Part shown: positions 52,297-61,826 of the stretch, in pieces
How the letters are laid out: every line of letters starts with the position of its first letter
Numbering within the stretch: position 1 is the stretch's first letter
Origin: Streptomyces sp. NBC_01454
GTDB lineage: Bacteria; Actinomycetota; Actinomycetes; Streptomycetales; Streptomycetaceae
DNA length: 64,000 bases
Reading direction: 5' to 3'
NCBI RefSeq assembly: GCF_036227565.1
Contig: NZ_CP109460.1
Coordinates: 3,224,001 to 3,288,000 of the forward strand
Translations under genes and position numbers: made by a program
Notes under the pieces: generated by a model
Database searches by the model: none
What the model saw: only the letters and a program-made list of their open reading frames with translations
Told to the model about the DNA's origin: nothing

Positions 52297-53313
52297 ATGA
52301 CAACCGAACAACACGCGTTCGTCGACTGGACGTCCCGCGATAGTGATCAAAAAGCCACCGGAGCCATGGACGGCAGAACGGTGACGGTCACCGGGCCCCT
52401 GGGCGAAGCAGATCTCCACGAGGAATACACCGGATTCGGAACATCGTCATTCGACCCCTCGCTACCCACGTCCGACGCCATAGAACTCGCAAGCAAGCCC
52501 GCGAACCCCGAGTTCACCGTCGACTTCGGCGCCGAGGTACACGACGCCGTCTTCTACCTGGGATCGCTCGGCTCCATCCTGACGCTTCCCGTCGATACCG
52601 TCGCCACCAAACTCAGCGGCGACCAAGGTTTCACCATCGAGAACAACAACGTGGTCCTGGGCGTCGCGAAGAACGCCACGGACACCACACCTGCTGATTC
52701 CAACGGCAGCATTCGCATCAGCAGGCCCCAGCCCTTCCGGTCGATCACATTCAACCTGAAACCGAACGCCGCCATCGAGCGGGACGGCGTCATGCTCCAG
52801 ATCGGCAGGGTAGAAAAGTTCGTCGACTGGACGTCCCGCGATAGTGATCAAAAAGCCACCGGAGCCATGGACGGCAGAACGGTGACGGTCACCGGGCCCC
52901 TGGGCGAAGCAGATCTCCACGAGGAGTACACCGGGTTCGGAACATCGTCATTCGACCCCTCGCTGCCCACGTCCGACGCCATAGAACTCGCAAGCAAGCC
53001 CGCGAACCCCGAGTTCACCGTCGACTTCGGCGCCGAGGTACACGACGCCGTCTTCTACCTGGGATCGCTCGGCTCCATCCTGACGCTTCCCGTCGATACC
53101 GTCGCCACCAAACTCAGCGGCGACCAAGGTTTCACCATCGAGAACAACAACGTGGTCCTGGGCGTCGCGAAGAACGCCACGGACACCACACCTGCTGATT
53201 CCAACGGCAGCATTCGCATCAGCAGACCCCAGCCCTTCCGGTCGATCACATTCAACCTGAAGCCGAACGCCGCCATCGAGCGGGACGGCGTCATGCTCCA
53301 GATCGGCAGTTAG
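52297..53313 (+). CDS. Tandemly duplicated beta-sandwich-like protein
   Basis: 338 residues from ATG 52297, with AGGAGGG ~9 nt upstream. After MTTEQHA come two 163-residue copies of the same domain (8-170 and 175-337; nt 52318-52806 and 52819-53307) joined by RVEK. The copies are identical in protein and differ at only five nucleotides, all silent. The domain is Thr/Ser/Asp-rich with alternating beta segments (FVDWTSRDSDQKATGAMDGR, VTVTGPLGEADLHEEYTGFG, FTVDFGAEVHDAVFYLGSLG, RSITFNLKPNAAIERDGVML). It resembles jelly-roll adhesin or carbohydrate-binding modules seen in surface proteins. There is no signal peptide or membrane helix. GC is lower than in neighbours, pointing to transfer. Confidence 0.78.
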   Translation: MTTEQHAFVDWTSRDSDQKATGAMDGRTVTVTGPLGEADLHEEYTGFGTSSFDPSLPTSDAIELASKPANPEFTVDFGAEVHDAVFYLGSLGSILTLPVDTVATKLSGDQGFTIENNNVVLGVAKNATDTTPADSNGSIRISRPQPFRSITFNLKPNAAIERDGVMLQIGRVEKFVDWTSRDSDQKATGAMDGRTVTVTGPLGEADLHEEYTGFGTSSFDPSLPTSDAIELASKPANPEFTVDFGAEVHDAVFYLGSLGSILTLPVDTVATKLSGDQGFTIENNNVVLGVAKNATDTTPADSNGSIRISRPQPFRSITFNLKPNAAIERDGVMLQIGS

Positions 53314-53331
53314 GACCCGTTCGAACCCGCC

Positions 53332-56283
53332 CTACCCCCGCCGCACGCCCGGCTTCCCCTCCGGCCCTCCCGCTCCGGCTGAGCCGTCCTCCCCCAACGC
53401 CTCCGCCAGCACCTCCGCCAGATGCCGCCCCGGGCGGTCGCCCAGCTGGTCCAGCTGGGTGCGGCAGGAGAAGCCGTCGGCGAGGATTTCCGTGTCGGGG
53501 GTGGCCTCGCGTACGGCGGGCAGGAGTTGGTCCTCGGCGCAGGCCACCGAGACGTCGTAGTGGCCTCGCTCGAAGCCGAAGTTGCCGGCCAGGCCACAGC
53601 AGCCGCCGGCCAACGGGCCCGTGAGGCCGGCGCGTTCGCGCAGCCGGCGGTCGGCGGCGTCGCCCAGGACCGCGTGCTGGTGGCAGTGGGTCTGGCCGGC
53701 GACGGGGCGGTCGAGGCGCGGGGGCCGCCAGTCGGGGGCCAGCTCCTCCAGGGCCTGGGCGAAGGTCCGTACGGAGCGGGCCAGGCGGGCCGCCCGGGGG
53801 TCGTCGGGGAGGAGTTCGGGCAGGTCCGTGCGGAGGGCGGCGGCGCAGCTGGGTTCGAGGACGACCAGGGGGCGGCCGTCCCGCAGGAGGGGGCCGAGCA
53901 CGTCCACCGTGCGGCGCATGACGGCGCGGGCCCGGTCGAGCTGGCCGGTGGAGACGTAGGTCAGGCCGCAGCACAGGGGGCGGTGGCGGCGCGGGAGGAG
54001 GCCGGCGGCGCCGGTGCGCGGGGGCGCGGTCGGGGGGAGGAGGGGACGCAGGCCGGCGGCTTCCAGGACGCGGACGGCGGCGTGGCCGACCTGAGGGGAG
54101 AGGTGGTTGGTGAAGGTGTCGGGCCAGAGGACGACGGTACGGCCGGCGGCGTCGGGGGCTTTGGTGGTCCGGCGCCGGTGCCACCACCAGCGGGTGAAGG
54201 TCTCGGTGGCCAGTGCGGGGATCGGGCGCTCGGGGGCGATCCCGCCGAGGCGTTTGCCGAGGGCGGCCAGCGGTGTACGGGCCAGCGCGTTGAGGGCGGG
54301 GGCCAGGGGGGCGGCGACGTGCAGCCACTGGGGGAGGCGGCCCATGGAGTAGTGGGCGGCGGGCCGCAGCCGGCCCTCGTAGTGGTGGTGGAGGAACTCC
54401 GCCTTGTAGGTGGCCATGTCGACGCCCACGGGGCAGTCGCTGCGGCAGCCCTTGCAGGAGAGGCAGAGGTCGAGGGCGTCGCGCACCTCCGGCGACTGCC
54501 AGCCGTCCGTGATCACTTCCCCGGAGAGCATCTCGTGCAGCAGCCGAGCCCGGCCCCGGGTGGAGTGCCGCTCCTCGCCGGTGGCGCGGAAGGACGGGCA
54601 CATGACGTCCGCCGAGCCCGGACCCGTCGTGGTGTTGCGGCATTTGGCGACGCCCACGCAGCGGCGGACGGCCGCCGAGAAGTCGCCGTGGTCGTGCGGG
54701 TAGCCGAACTCGACCGGGACCGGGCGCCTGGGCAGCGACGCGAAGCGGAGGTTCTCGTCGAGCCGGGCGGGACGGACCAGCATGCCGGGGTTGAGCCCGG
54801 CGGCCGGGTCCCACAGCGACTTGAACCGCTCGAAGACGCCGACGAGTTCGGGGCCGTACATCTTCGGGAGGAGTTCGGCGCGGGCCTGGCCGTCGCCGTG
54901 TTCGCCGGAGAGCGAGCCGCCGTGCGCGACGACCAGCTCGCCCAGGTCGTAGGAGAACTCCCGGAAGCGGCGGATGCCGGGGGCGGTCAGCAGGTCGAAG
55001 TCGATACGGATGTGGATGCAGCCGTCGCCGAAGTGGCCGTAGGGGGTGCCGCGCAGGCCGTGCTGGGTCAGCAGGGCGCGGAAGTCCCGCAGATACGGGC
55101 CGAGTCGGGCCGGGGGGACGGCGCAGTCCTCCCAGCCGGGCCAGGCCTCACTGCCGTCCGACAGCCGGGTGGCGGTGCCGGAGGCGTCCTCACGGATCCG
55201 CCAGAGGGCGCGCTGGCCGGCCGGGTCGGTGACGAGGGTGTGCGCGGTGGTGCCGTCCGCGGCCGCCCGGCACAGCGCCTCGGCGCGGGCCGCCGCCTCA
55301 CCGGGGCTCGCGCCGCCCATCTCCACGAACAGCCAGGCACCGCCCTTGGGCAGCCCGGCCGCGTCGCCCACCAGGTCGGCGGCCATGCCCTCGACGGTCA
55401 TCGGGCGGTGCGGGAGGAGGGTGTGCGCGGCCTCGGCGGCGGCGCTCTCGTCGGGGTAGCCGAGGACGGCCAGGGCCCGGGCGGCGGGGGTCTCCACGAG
55501 CCGCACGGTCGCCTCGGTCAGCACCCCGAGGGTGCCCTCGCTGCCGGTGAGGGCGCGGGCGAGGTCGGTGCCGGCCTCCGGGAGCAGGGCGTCCAGGGCG
55601 TAGCCGGAGATCCGGCGGGGGAGGTCGGGGTAGCCGGTGCGCAGCAGCGCCAACTCCGCGTCCACCAGCGCCTTCACGCCGTCCCGCAGCCGCGGCGGGA
55701 GGCCGGTGGGCGCGCCGGTGCGGTCCGTGCCGCGGCCGGCCCGTACCTGCTCGCCGCCGTACGTCAGCAGCGCCAGCTCGCGGACGCTGTCGGCGGTGGT
55801 GCCCCAGGCCACCGAGTGCGAGCCGCAGGAGTTGTTGCCGATCATGCCGCCGAGGGTGCAGCGGCTGTGGGTGGAGGGGTCGGGGCCGAAGGTCAGCCGG
55901 TGGGCGCCGGCCGCCGCCCGCAGGTCGTCCAGGATGACGCCGGGCTGGACGACGGCGGTGCGGGCCGCGGGGTCCAGCGACACGATGCGGTTCAGGTGCC
56001 GGGTGAAGTCCAGCACCACGCCCACCCCGGTCGCCTGCCCGGCGATGCTGGTCCCGCCGCCGCGCGGCACCACCGGCACCGCATGCTCCCGGCACACCCG
56101 CAGCGCCGCCGCGACGTCCTCGGCGTCCCGGGGCGCGACGACCGCCATCGGCACCCGCCGGTAGTTCGACGCGTCCATCGTCATCAGTGCCCGGTCGGCC
56201 GCGGCGAACGAGACCTCCCCCCGCACCGCGGCCGCCAACTCCTCCGCCAGATTCCGCTGCTCCGTCTCCGTGCGCTCAGCCAT
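53332..56283 (-). CDS. Fused FAD-linked oxidase / Fe-S dehydrogenase
   Basis: 983 residues. The N-terminal FAD-binding type-2 domain (about 20-540) has VPVVPRGGGTSIAGQATGVG, PDPSTHSRCTLGGMIGNNSC, GSHSVAWGTTADSVRELALL, GTLGVLTEATVRLVETPAAR and HGDGQARAELLPKMYGPELV. The C-terminal half has a ferredoxin-like Cys cluster (LCLSCKGCRSDCPVGVD), an earlier Cys pair (RRCVGVAKCRN) and a CCG-type domain (CCGLTYVST, CCGLAGNFGF). The layout matches actinobacterial D-2-hydroxyacid (D-lactate/glycolate/2-hydroxyglutarate-like) dehydrogenases with fused GlpC-like part. The substrate is not determined. Confidence 0.9.
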   Translation of the reverse strand: MAERTETEQRNLAEELAAAVRGEVSFAAADRALMTMDASNYRRVPMAVVAPRDAEDVAAALRVCREHAVPVVPRGGGTSIAGQATGVGVVLDFTRHLNRIVSLDPAARTAVVQPGVILDDLRAAAGAHRLTFGPDPSTHSRCTLGGMIGNNSCGSHSVAWGTTADSVRELALLTYGGEQVRAGRGTDRTGAPTGLPPRLRDGVKALVDAELALLRTGYPDLPRRISGYALDALLPEAGTDLARALTGSEGTLGVLTEATVRLVETPAARALAVLGYPDESAAAEAAHTLLPHRPMTVEGMAADLVGDAAGLPKGGAWLFVEMGGASPGEAAARAEALCRAAADGTTAHTLVTDPAGQRALWRIREDASGTATRLSDGSEAWPGWEDCAVPPARLGPYLRDFRALLTQHGLRGTPYGHFGDGCIHIRIDFDLLTAPGIRRFREFSYDLGELVVAHGGSLSGEHGDGQARAELLPKMYGPELVGVFERFKSLWDPAAGLNPGMLVRPARLDENLRFASLPRRPVPVEFGYPHDHGDFSAAVRRCVGVAKCRNTTTGPGSADVMCPSFRATGEERHSTRGRARLLHEMLSGEVITDGWQSPEVRDALDLCLSCKGCRSDCPVGVDMATYKAEFLHHHYEGRLRPAAHYSMGRLPQWLHVAAPLAPALNALARTPLAALGKRLGGIAPERPIPALATETFTRWWWHRRRTTKAPDAAGRTVVLWPDTFTNHLSPQVGHAAVRVLEAAGLRPLLPPTAPPRTGAAGLLPRRHRPLCCGLTYVSTGQLDRARAVMRRTVDVLGPLLRDGRPLVVLEPSCAAALRTDLPELLPDDPRAARLARSVRTFAQALEELAPDWRPPRLDRPVAGQTHCHQHAVLGDAADRRLRERAGLTGPLAGGCCGLAGNFGFERGHYDVSVACAEDQLLPAVREATPDTEILADGFSCRTQLDQLGDRPGRHLAEVLAEALGEDGSAGAGGPEGKPGVRRG

Positions 56284-56383
56284 GTCCCCAGCCTGCCCAC
56301 TGCGGCGGGGTCATGGCCCGTCGGCGGGGCCGGTAATTGCGGACGGCGAGGCTATTTCCGGACGGGGGCCGGCGCTCCGTCCC

Positions 56384-57892
56384 CTACTGGCCCCGGTCCG
56401 CGGCCCCGTCGCCGAGTCCCCCCGGATGGAAGCGGAAGACGTTCTCCGGGTCGTGGACAGCCTTGAGCGCGGCCAGGCGCCGGTGCTCCCCCGCGTCGTG
56501 CACACTGCGCGCCACCTCGGCGGCGTCCGGCCGCGCCCCGTGCCCGCCGAAGAGGAAGTTCACGCTGCGGCCGAGCCGCCAGGGTGCGACGGCCGCCAGC
56601 GCCTCGGCGTGCAGCGCCCGGACGGCCGCCAGGGACGGGCCGCCGCCCTCGTCGCCGGCCCCGCCCAGCGGCGACAGCAGCCGCAGCGCGAACCGGGCGT
56701 CCCGGTGCCCGACGGCCCCGGCAGCCCCGTCCGTCCTCGCCATCGCCCCGCCCAGATGGTTCAGCTGGACCACGCACATGGCCGGGGCCGCCGGCCCGGT
56801 CAGTGCCGCCACCCGCCGCAGCGCCGCCGGGTCCAGCCCGCTCAGCAGCGCGTTGTCGCCGTCGTAGGCGTGCGGGTCGCTCGGGTCGCGGTGGATGGTG
56901 TGCGACTCGGCGTACGGCATCTCGCGCAGGTCGTCGCGCACCCGCGGCCCGACCGCCCGCAGCGGCGCCACCAGCCGCTCGCCGTCGGCGGCGCCGCCCG
57001 TGAAGGCGATCCGGACGTGCGCGAGATGGCGGCCGCGCAGCGCCTCGGGCAGCTGCGGGAGGTCGGGGTGGACGAGCAGCGCGAGGGAGGAGGTCAGCTC
57101 GTCCGGAACGGTCGCGGTCCAGTCCAGGTACGTCGCCAGGACCTCGTCGAGCTGCTCGCCGCCGAACACCAGCTGCCCGCCGTACACCTGGGCCACCGGC
57201 ACCAGCGCGCACTCCATCGCCGTCACCACCCCGAAGCCGTGCCCACCGCCCAGCAGCGCCCCGAACAGCTCGGGATCGCGCTCCGCGGTCAGGTGCCGCA
57301 GGCGGCCGTCAGCGGTGACGAGGTCGACCGACCGCACCAGGTCGGCGGCGTACCCGTAGGTGCGGGCCAGCACCCCGACGCCGCCCCCGAGGGTGTACGA
57401 GATGACGCCGACGCCCGGGGAGGAACCGTTGAGCGGTGCCAGCCCGTGGGGCGCCGCCGCCGCGACGACCTGCCCCCAGACGGCGCCCGCCGCCACCCGC
57501 ACGGTGCGGGCGGCCGGGTCGACCGTCACCCCGGCCATCCGCCGGGTGCTGATCAACAGCCCGCCGTCGGTGGCCGCCGACAGGCCGTGCCCGGTGGCCT
57601 GGACGGCGATCGGCAGCCCGTGGTCGCGGGCGAAGCGGACCGCGGCGACGACATCCCCGGCGGACTCCGCCCCGACGATCACGGCCGGCCGGTGCCGGTA
57701 CGCCAGCTGGAACCCGGACCGCTCGGCGTCGTACCCCTCGTCCCCGGGGACGAGAACGGGGCCGCGGACACCTCGCCCGAGAGCGGCGAGGGCGGCGGCG
57801 TCAGGGGTGGAGGGAGCGCCGGGGGTGGGTGCGGGGGTGGGTGCCGGGGCGGGTGCGGGGGCGGGCAGTTGTGCCAGGTCGTCGTGCGTCAT
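56384..57892 (-). CDS. Berberine-bridge-type FAD-dependent oxidoreductase
   Basis: 502 residues from ATG 57892. A PAPAPAPTPAPTPG linker at the N-terminus is followed by an FAD_binding_4 fold (about 45-210: VIVGAESAGDVVAAVRFARD, VQATGHGLSAATDGGLLIST, where His can bond FAD; SSPGVGVISYTLGGGVGVLA). The Cys that makes the second covalent FAD link in bicovalent relatives is Ser here (GSSPGVG), so a mono-covalent or non-covalent flavin is expected. A BBE-type C-terminus follows (SVNFLFGGHGARP, HDPENVFRFHPGG). It is divergent from a WYL regulator 54 bp away that likely controls it. Substrate unknown. Confidence 0.9.
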   Translation of the reverse strand: MTHDDLAQLPAPAPAPAPTPAPTPGAPSTPDAAALAALGRGVRGPVLVPGDEGYDAERSGFQLAYRHRPAVIVGAESAGDVVAAVRFARDHGLPIAVQATGHGLSAATDGGLLISTRRMAGVTVDPAARTVRVAAGAVWGQVVAAAAPHGLAPLNGSSPGVGVISYTLGGGVGVLARTYGYAADLVRSVDLVTADGRLRHLTAERDPELFGALLGGGHGFGVVTAMECALVPVAQVYGGQLVFGGEQLDEVLATYLDWTATVPDELTSSLALLVHPDLPQLPEALRGRHLAHVRIAFTGGAADGERLVAPLRAVGPRVRDDLREMPYAESHTIHRDPSDPHAYDGDNALLSGLDPAALRRVAALTGPAAPAMCVVQLNHLGGAMARTDGAAGAVGHRDARFALRLLSPLGGAGDEGGGPSLAAVRALHAEALAAVAPWRLGRSVNFLFGGHGARPDAAEVARSVHDAGEHRRLAALKAVHDPENVFRFHPGGLGDGAADRGQ

Positions 57893-57916
57893 GCCCCGCA
57901 CTCTGGCGCGATAACT

Positions 57917-57931
57917 TGACACCCACCGTCA
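57917..57931. promoter_or_regulatory. TGAC-N7-GTCA dyad between oxidoreductase and WYL genes
   Basis: Perfect 4-bp arms at 57917-57920 and 57928-57931, abutting ATATATAAAG, a likely -10 element for the WYL gene. With TATAAA at 57934-57939 the start would fall at or next to the ATG, so a leaderless mRNA is predicted. Confidence 0.4.
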
Positions 57932-57946
57932 TATATAAAGGCCCGG

Positions 57947-59029
57947 ATGAAATCGGACCGTCTGCTCTCGATCCTCCTGCTGCTGCAGACCCGCGGCCGG
58001 GTGCCGGCCGGCGAGCTCGCCGAGCGGCTGGAGGTCTCCCGGCGCACCGTCTACCGCGACGTCGAATCGCTGTCGGCGGCCGGGGTGCCGGTCTACGCCG
58101 AGCGCGGCCGGCACGGCGGGATCGCGCTGCTGCCCGGCTTCCGTACGGACGTCACCGGCATGACCGCCGACGAGGCCCGCGCCCTGTTCATCCTGGCCGC
58201 GGAGGGCGCCCACACCGCCCTCGGCCTGGACGAGGCGCTCGGCTCGGCGCTGCGCAAGGTGATGGCGGCGCTGCCCGCCCCGCACCGCCCCGCCGCGGAA
58301 CTGACCGGCCGCCGCATCCTGGTCGACCCGGACCGCTGGCTGGGCGGCCCCCGCCCCTCGGCCGACCTGGCCGAGCTGCAGTCCGCCGTCTTCAGCGACC
58401 TGCGGCTGCGCCTCCGCTACCGCCACAGCGGCGAGACCCAATGGCGGACCTACACCGTCGACCCGTACGGGCTGGTCGCCAAGGCCGGCACCTGGTACCT
58501 CGTCGCGGACCGGCGCGGCGCCCCGCAGCTCTTCCGGGCCGACCGGGTGGCGTCCGCGACCCTGACCGACGCCCCGGTACGGCGCCGCGCGGGCGTGGAG
58601 CTGGCCGAGGTCTGGCAGCAGCTGCGGCGCCAGGTGGAGGACCGGCCCGCGGGCGTCCGGGTGACCGCACGGATCCGCCGGGACCGGCTGGACCTGGCGG
58701 TACGGATCCTCGGCGGGGCCCTGACCGGGCTGCCCCGTACGGGTGAGGGCGGGGGGACGGGGGGCGGCGGGGACGACGGGGGCGACGGGGACGGCGGAGA
58801 CAGTGCGGACGGCGGGAAGGGAGCGGCTGCCGGGGACGTGGCCGACGCCGACGCCGAGTCCGGCTGGGCGGTGATCGAGCTGACCTACCCGGTCATCCGG
58901 GCCGTCCGTCAGCTGCTGCAGTTCGGCGACTCCCTGGAGGTTCTCGGCCCGCCCGAGGCCCGCCGGGTGATGGCCGAGGCGGCGGCGGCGCTCACCGCCG
59001 TCTACGCCGCCGACGATCCGCCGCCGTGA
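57947..59029 (+). CDS. HTH/WYL-domain regulator
   Basis: 360 residues from ATG 57947; no Shine-Dalgarno precedes it and the -10 position predicts a leaderless transcript. HTH_11 (1-60): SDRLLSILLLLQTRGRVPAG, LEVSRRTVYRDVESLSAAGV. The WYL domain (about 140-215) has LRLRYRHSGETQWRTYTVDP, YGLVAKAGTWYLVADRRGA and RADRVASATLTDAPVRRRAG. A Gly/Asp-rich insert (about 265-300, GGGTGGGGDDGGDGDGG) interrupts the C-terminal WCX-type domain (LLQFGDSLEVLGPPEARRVM). It is a transcriptional regulator of YafY type and likely controls the divergent FAD oxidoreductase. Confidence 0.9.
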   Translation: MKSDRLLSILLLLQTRGRVPAGELAERLEVSRRTVYRDVESLSAAGVPVYAERGRHGGIALLPGFRTDVTGMTADEARALFILAAEGAHTALGLDEALGSALRKVMAALPAPHRPAAELTGRRILVDPDRWLGGPRPSADLAELQSAVFSDLRLRLRYRHSGETQWRTYTVDPYGLVAKAGTWYLVADRRGAPQLFRADRVASATLTDAPVRRRAGVELAEVWQQLRRQVEDRPAGVRVTARIRRDRLDLAVRILGGALTGLPRTGEGGGTGGGGDDGGDGDGGDSADGGKGAAAGDVADADAESGWAVIELTYPVIRAVRQLLQFGDSLEVLGPPEARRVMAEAAAALTAVYAADDPPP

Positions 59030-59114
59030 GGCGCCGCCGCGGCCGTCCACCGTACGAGCGGCCGGCATCTCACCCGCTGGACGCGCCGCAGAACCCCGCA
59101 GCACGACGGATTAG

Positions 59115-60242
<1,128 letters not shown>

Positions 60243-60271
60243 CGCGGCGGGTCCCTCCCGTCCGCACACCG

Positions 60272-60311
60272 CGGCACAGGCCCCGGCGGATCTCCGCCGG
60301 GGCCTGTGCCG
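60272..60311. terminator. 40-bp perfect palindrome terminator
   Basis: The arms CGGCACAGGCCCCGGCGGA (60272-60290) and TCCGCCGGGGCCTGTGCCG (60293-60311) match exactly around TC. It starts 30 bp after the serC stop. Confidence 0.85.
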
Positions 60312-60440
60312 TTGGGTCATGGGGCCCGGTGTCGGGCCTTCGGGGCTCGCGCCGCCACCGAGCGGGTCGCCGGCCTCGGACTCCCCCGAACGGACGCACC
60401 GCATTGTGGCCGAACGGGCGGATATGCCTGGATGGGTGCC

Positions 60441-60860
60441 ATGACGAATCCCCCGGTGCCCGGCCTCGCGCCCTTCGAGCGGCAAGCAACGATCTTGCTG
60501 ACCACGTACAAGCGCGACGGCAACGGCGTCGGCACACCGGTCAATATCGCCGTCGACGGCGATCACGCCTATCTGCGGACGTACGGCAGCGCCTGGAAGG
60601 CCAAGCGGATGCGGAACTTCCCGGAGGTGGAGATCTGTGCGTCCACCTGGCGGGGGCGGCCCACCGGACCCGCCGTCAGGGCGCGGGTGCGGCTGCTGGA
60701 TCCGCAGACCCGCGAGTACCGGCGCGCGGAGCGCTCACTGACCCGGAAGTACCCGCTGCTCCACGGGCTGCTGGTACCCCTGGCCCACCGCCTCAAGAAG
60801 GAACGGACCCTCCACTACGAGCTGCGGCTGGCCGGGGAGTCCCCGGGCGCCGCAGCGTAG
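60441..60860 (+). CDS. PPOX-class (F420/FMN-binding) small oxidoreductase
   Basis: 139 residues from ATG 60441; ATG 60432 would add three residues. A split-barrel fold of the PPOX type: LAPFERQATILLTTYKRDGN, GVGTPVNIAVDGDHAYLRTY, SAWKAKRMRNFPEVEICAST and VRARVRLLDPQTREYRRAER. Actinobacterial relatives bind F420 or FMN, but this short form could also be a flavin-linked sensor. It lies alone downstream of the serC terminator and convergent with the I36-type inhibitor gene. Confidence 0.8.
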   Translation: MTNPPVPGLAPFERQATILLTTYKRDGNGVGTPVNIAVDGDHAYLRTYGSAWKAKRMRNFPEVEICASTWRGRPTGPAVRARVRLLDPQTREYRRAERSLTRKYPLLHGLLVPLAHRLKKERTLHYELRLAGESPGAAA

Positions 60861-60923
60861 GGCACGGGCAGAAACGGCTGACGCCCCGCCCTCCCCCGGC
60901 CGGGTGACCCGGGTGATGGCCCC

Positions 60924-61319
60924 TCAGTCGCCGAGGTCCTGCCCCACCGTGACGGCGTCACCGGGGTACGGGAGGGACGGCAGCTGGGCACCGGGGGCGA
61001 TCTTCCCGAGGGTGACGTACTGGTAGCACGGGAAGCGGACGCAGGTCACCTTCCGCGCGGGGCCGTACCGCAGGGTGAAGTGCGTCCCGTTGGCGAACGA
61101 CCGGGCCGACGCCGGCAGCTTCACACCGTTGGTCCCCGCCTTCTCCATGTCCGACGCGGGAATCACCGTGACGGCGCCCGACAGCCCGGACCCGCTGTAG
61201 GTACACAGACTCCCCGCCGGACAGCTCGGGGCCGCCTGCGCCGGAGCGGTGAAGCCGACGGCGCCGAGCACGAGGGCGAGGGCCGAGCCGGCGAGTGCTA
61301 ACGCACGCTTGCGGACCAT
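60924..61319 (-). CDS. Secreted peptidase-inhibitor I36-like protein
   Basis: 131 residues from ATG 61319. The Sec signal peptide (MVRKRALALAGSALALVLGA) is predicted to cut after AQA. The mature part begins APSCPAGSLCTYSGSGLSGA, typical of the I36 (SMI-like metalloproteinase inhibitor) superfamily, and has four cysteines (CPAGSLC, TCVRFPC) that would form two disulfides. Its inhibitor function is inferred from the family, as many such streptomycete proteins are untested. Its own upstream region (61320-61826) has no competing gene. Confidence 0.82.
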   Translation of the reverse strand: MVRKRALALAGSALALVLGAVGFTAPAQAAPSCPAGSLCTYSGSGLSGAVTVIPASDMEKAGTNGVKLPASARSFANGTHFTLRYGPARKVTCVRFPCYQYVTLGKIAPGAQLPSLPYPGDAVTVGQDLGD

Positions 61320-61826
61320 TGATCTACTCCGAATTCTTCGGGGACGACGTGGGTTCAGAACTGCGGAATTCCCTGAATTCCGGACCGCACTCACTGTGCC
61401 ACGGGTTCCGGGCGGACCGGACCTCATGGACCCGATTGCGCCTCACGACATCCCATTAGCGGACATCACATTTTTGTCCGGTTGCGCTCGCCCGGTACTC
61501 CGTTCTTTGTGGCAAACCCACTCCCGCGCAGGCGCCACGTTTTTCCCCTCACCGCCGGACCCGCCCCGACGATGACCAGATCCCTCCCCCCCCCGCCACG
61601 AAGGCGACCGCCCCCTTCCGTCCGGCACCCACACCTCCCTGCGGAAAAATAATTTCCCTGACACGGGAGACATCCGAAGTTCCCGCACGACCCCTATGCA
61701 GAAGCGGCATCACAGGATCCGGTCGCGGAAGGACCGCAAGAGATGAACGGGATCCGGCGGACCGAAGGAGTTCACCGAAGCGCCACCACCAACCCGCTTT
61801 GACACCCCCTCACTCACTGAGCTCTT
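61320..61826. other. Intergenic region, lower GC
   Basis: 507 bp with a ten-C run near 61587 and AT-rich patches (61640-61690). It presumably contains the promoter of the I36 gene. No gene is supported, and the right part borders the transposase remnant. Confidence 0.5.

Noticed and set aside
53422..56466. A 1014-codon open frame antisense to the fused FAD/Fe-S dehydrogenase
   Set aside because: Its composition (Gly/Arg/Val-rich) is what the third-position bias of the sense gene produces on the other strand; it has no domains and no ribosome-binding site.
57916..57921. TTGACA as a -35 for the WYL gene
   Set aside because: The spacing to the only good -10 (TATAAA at 57934) is 12 bp, too short; the -10 alone is used for the leaderless inference.
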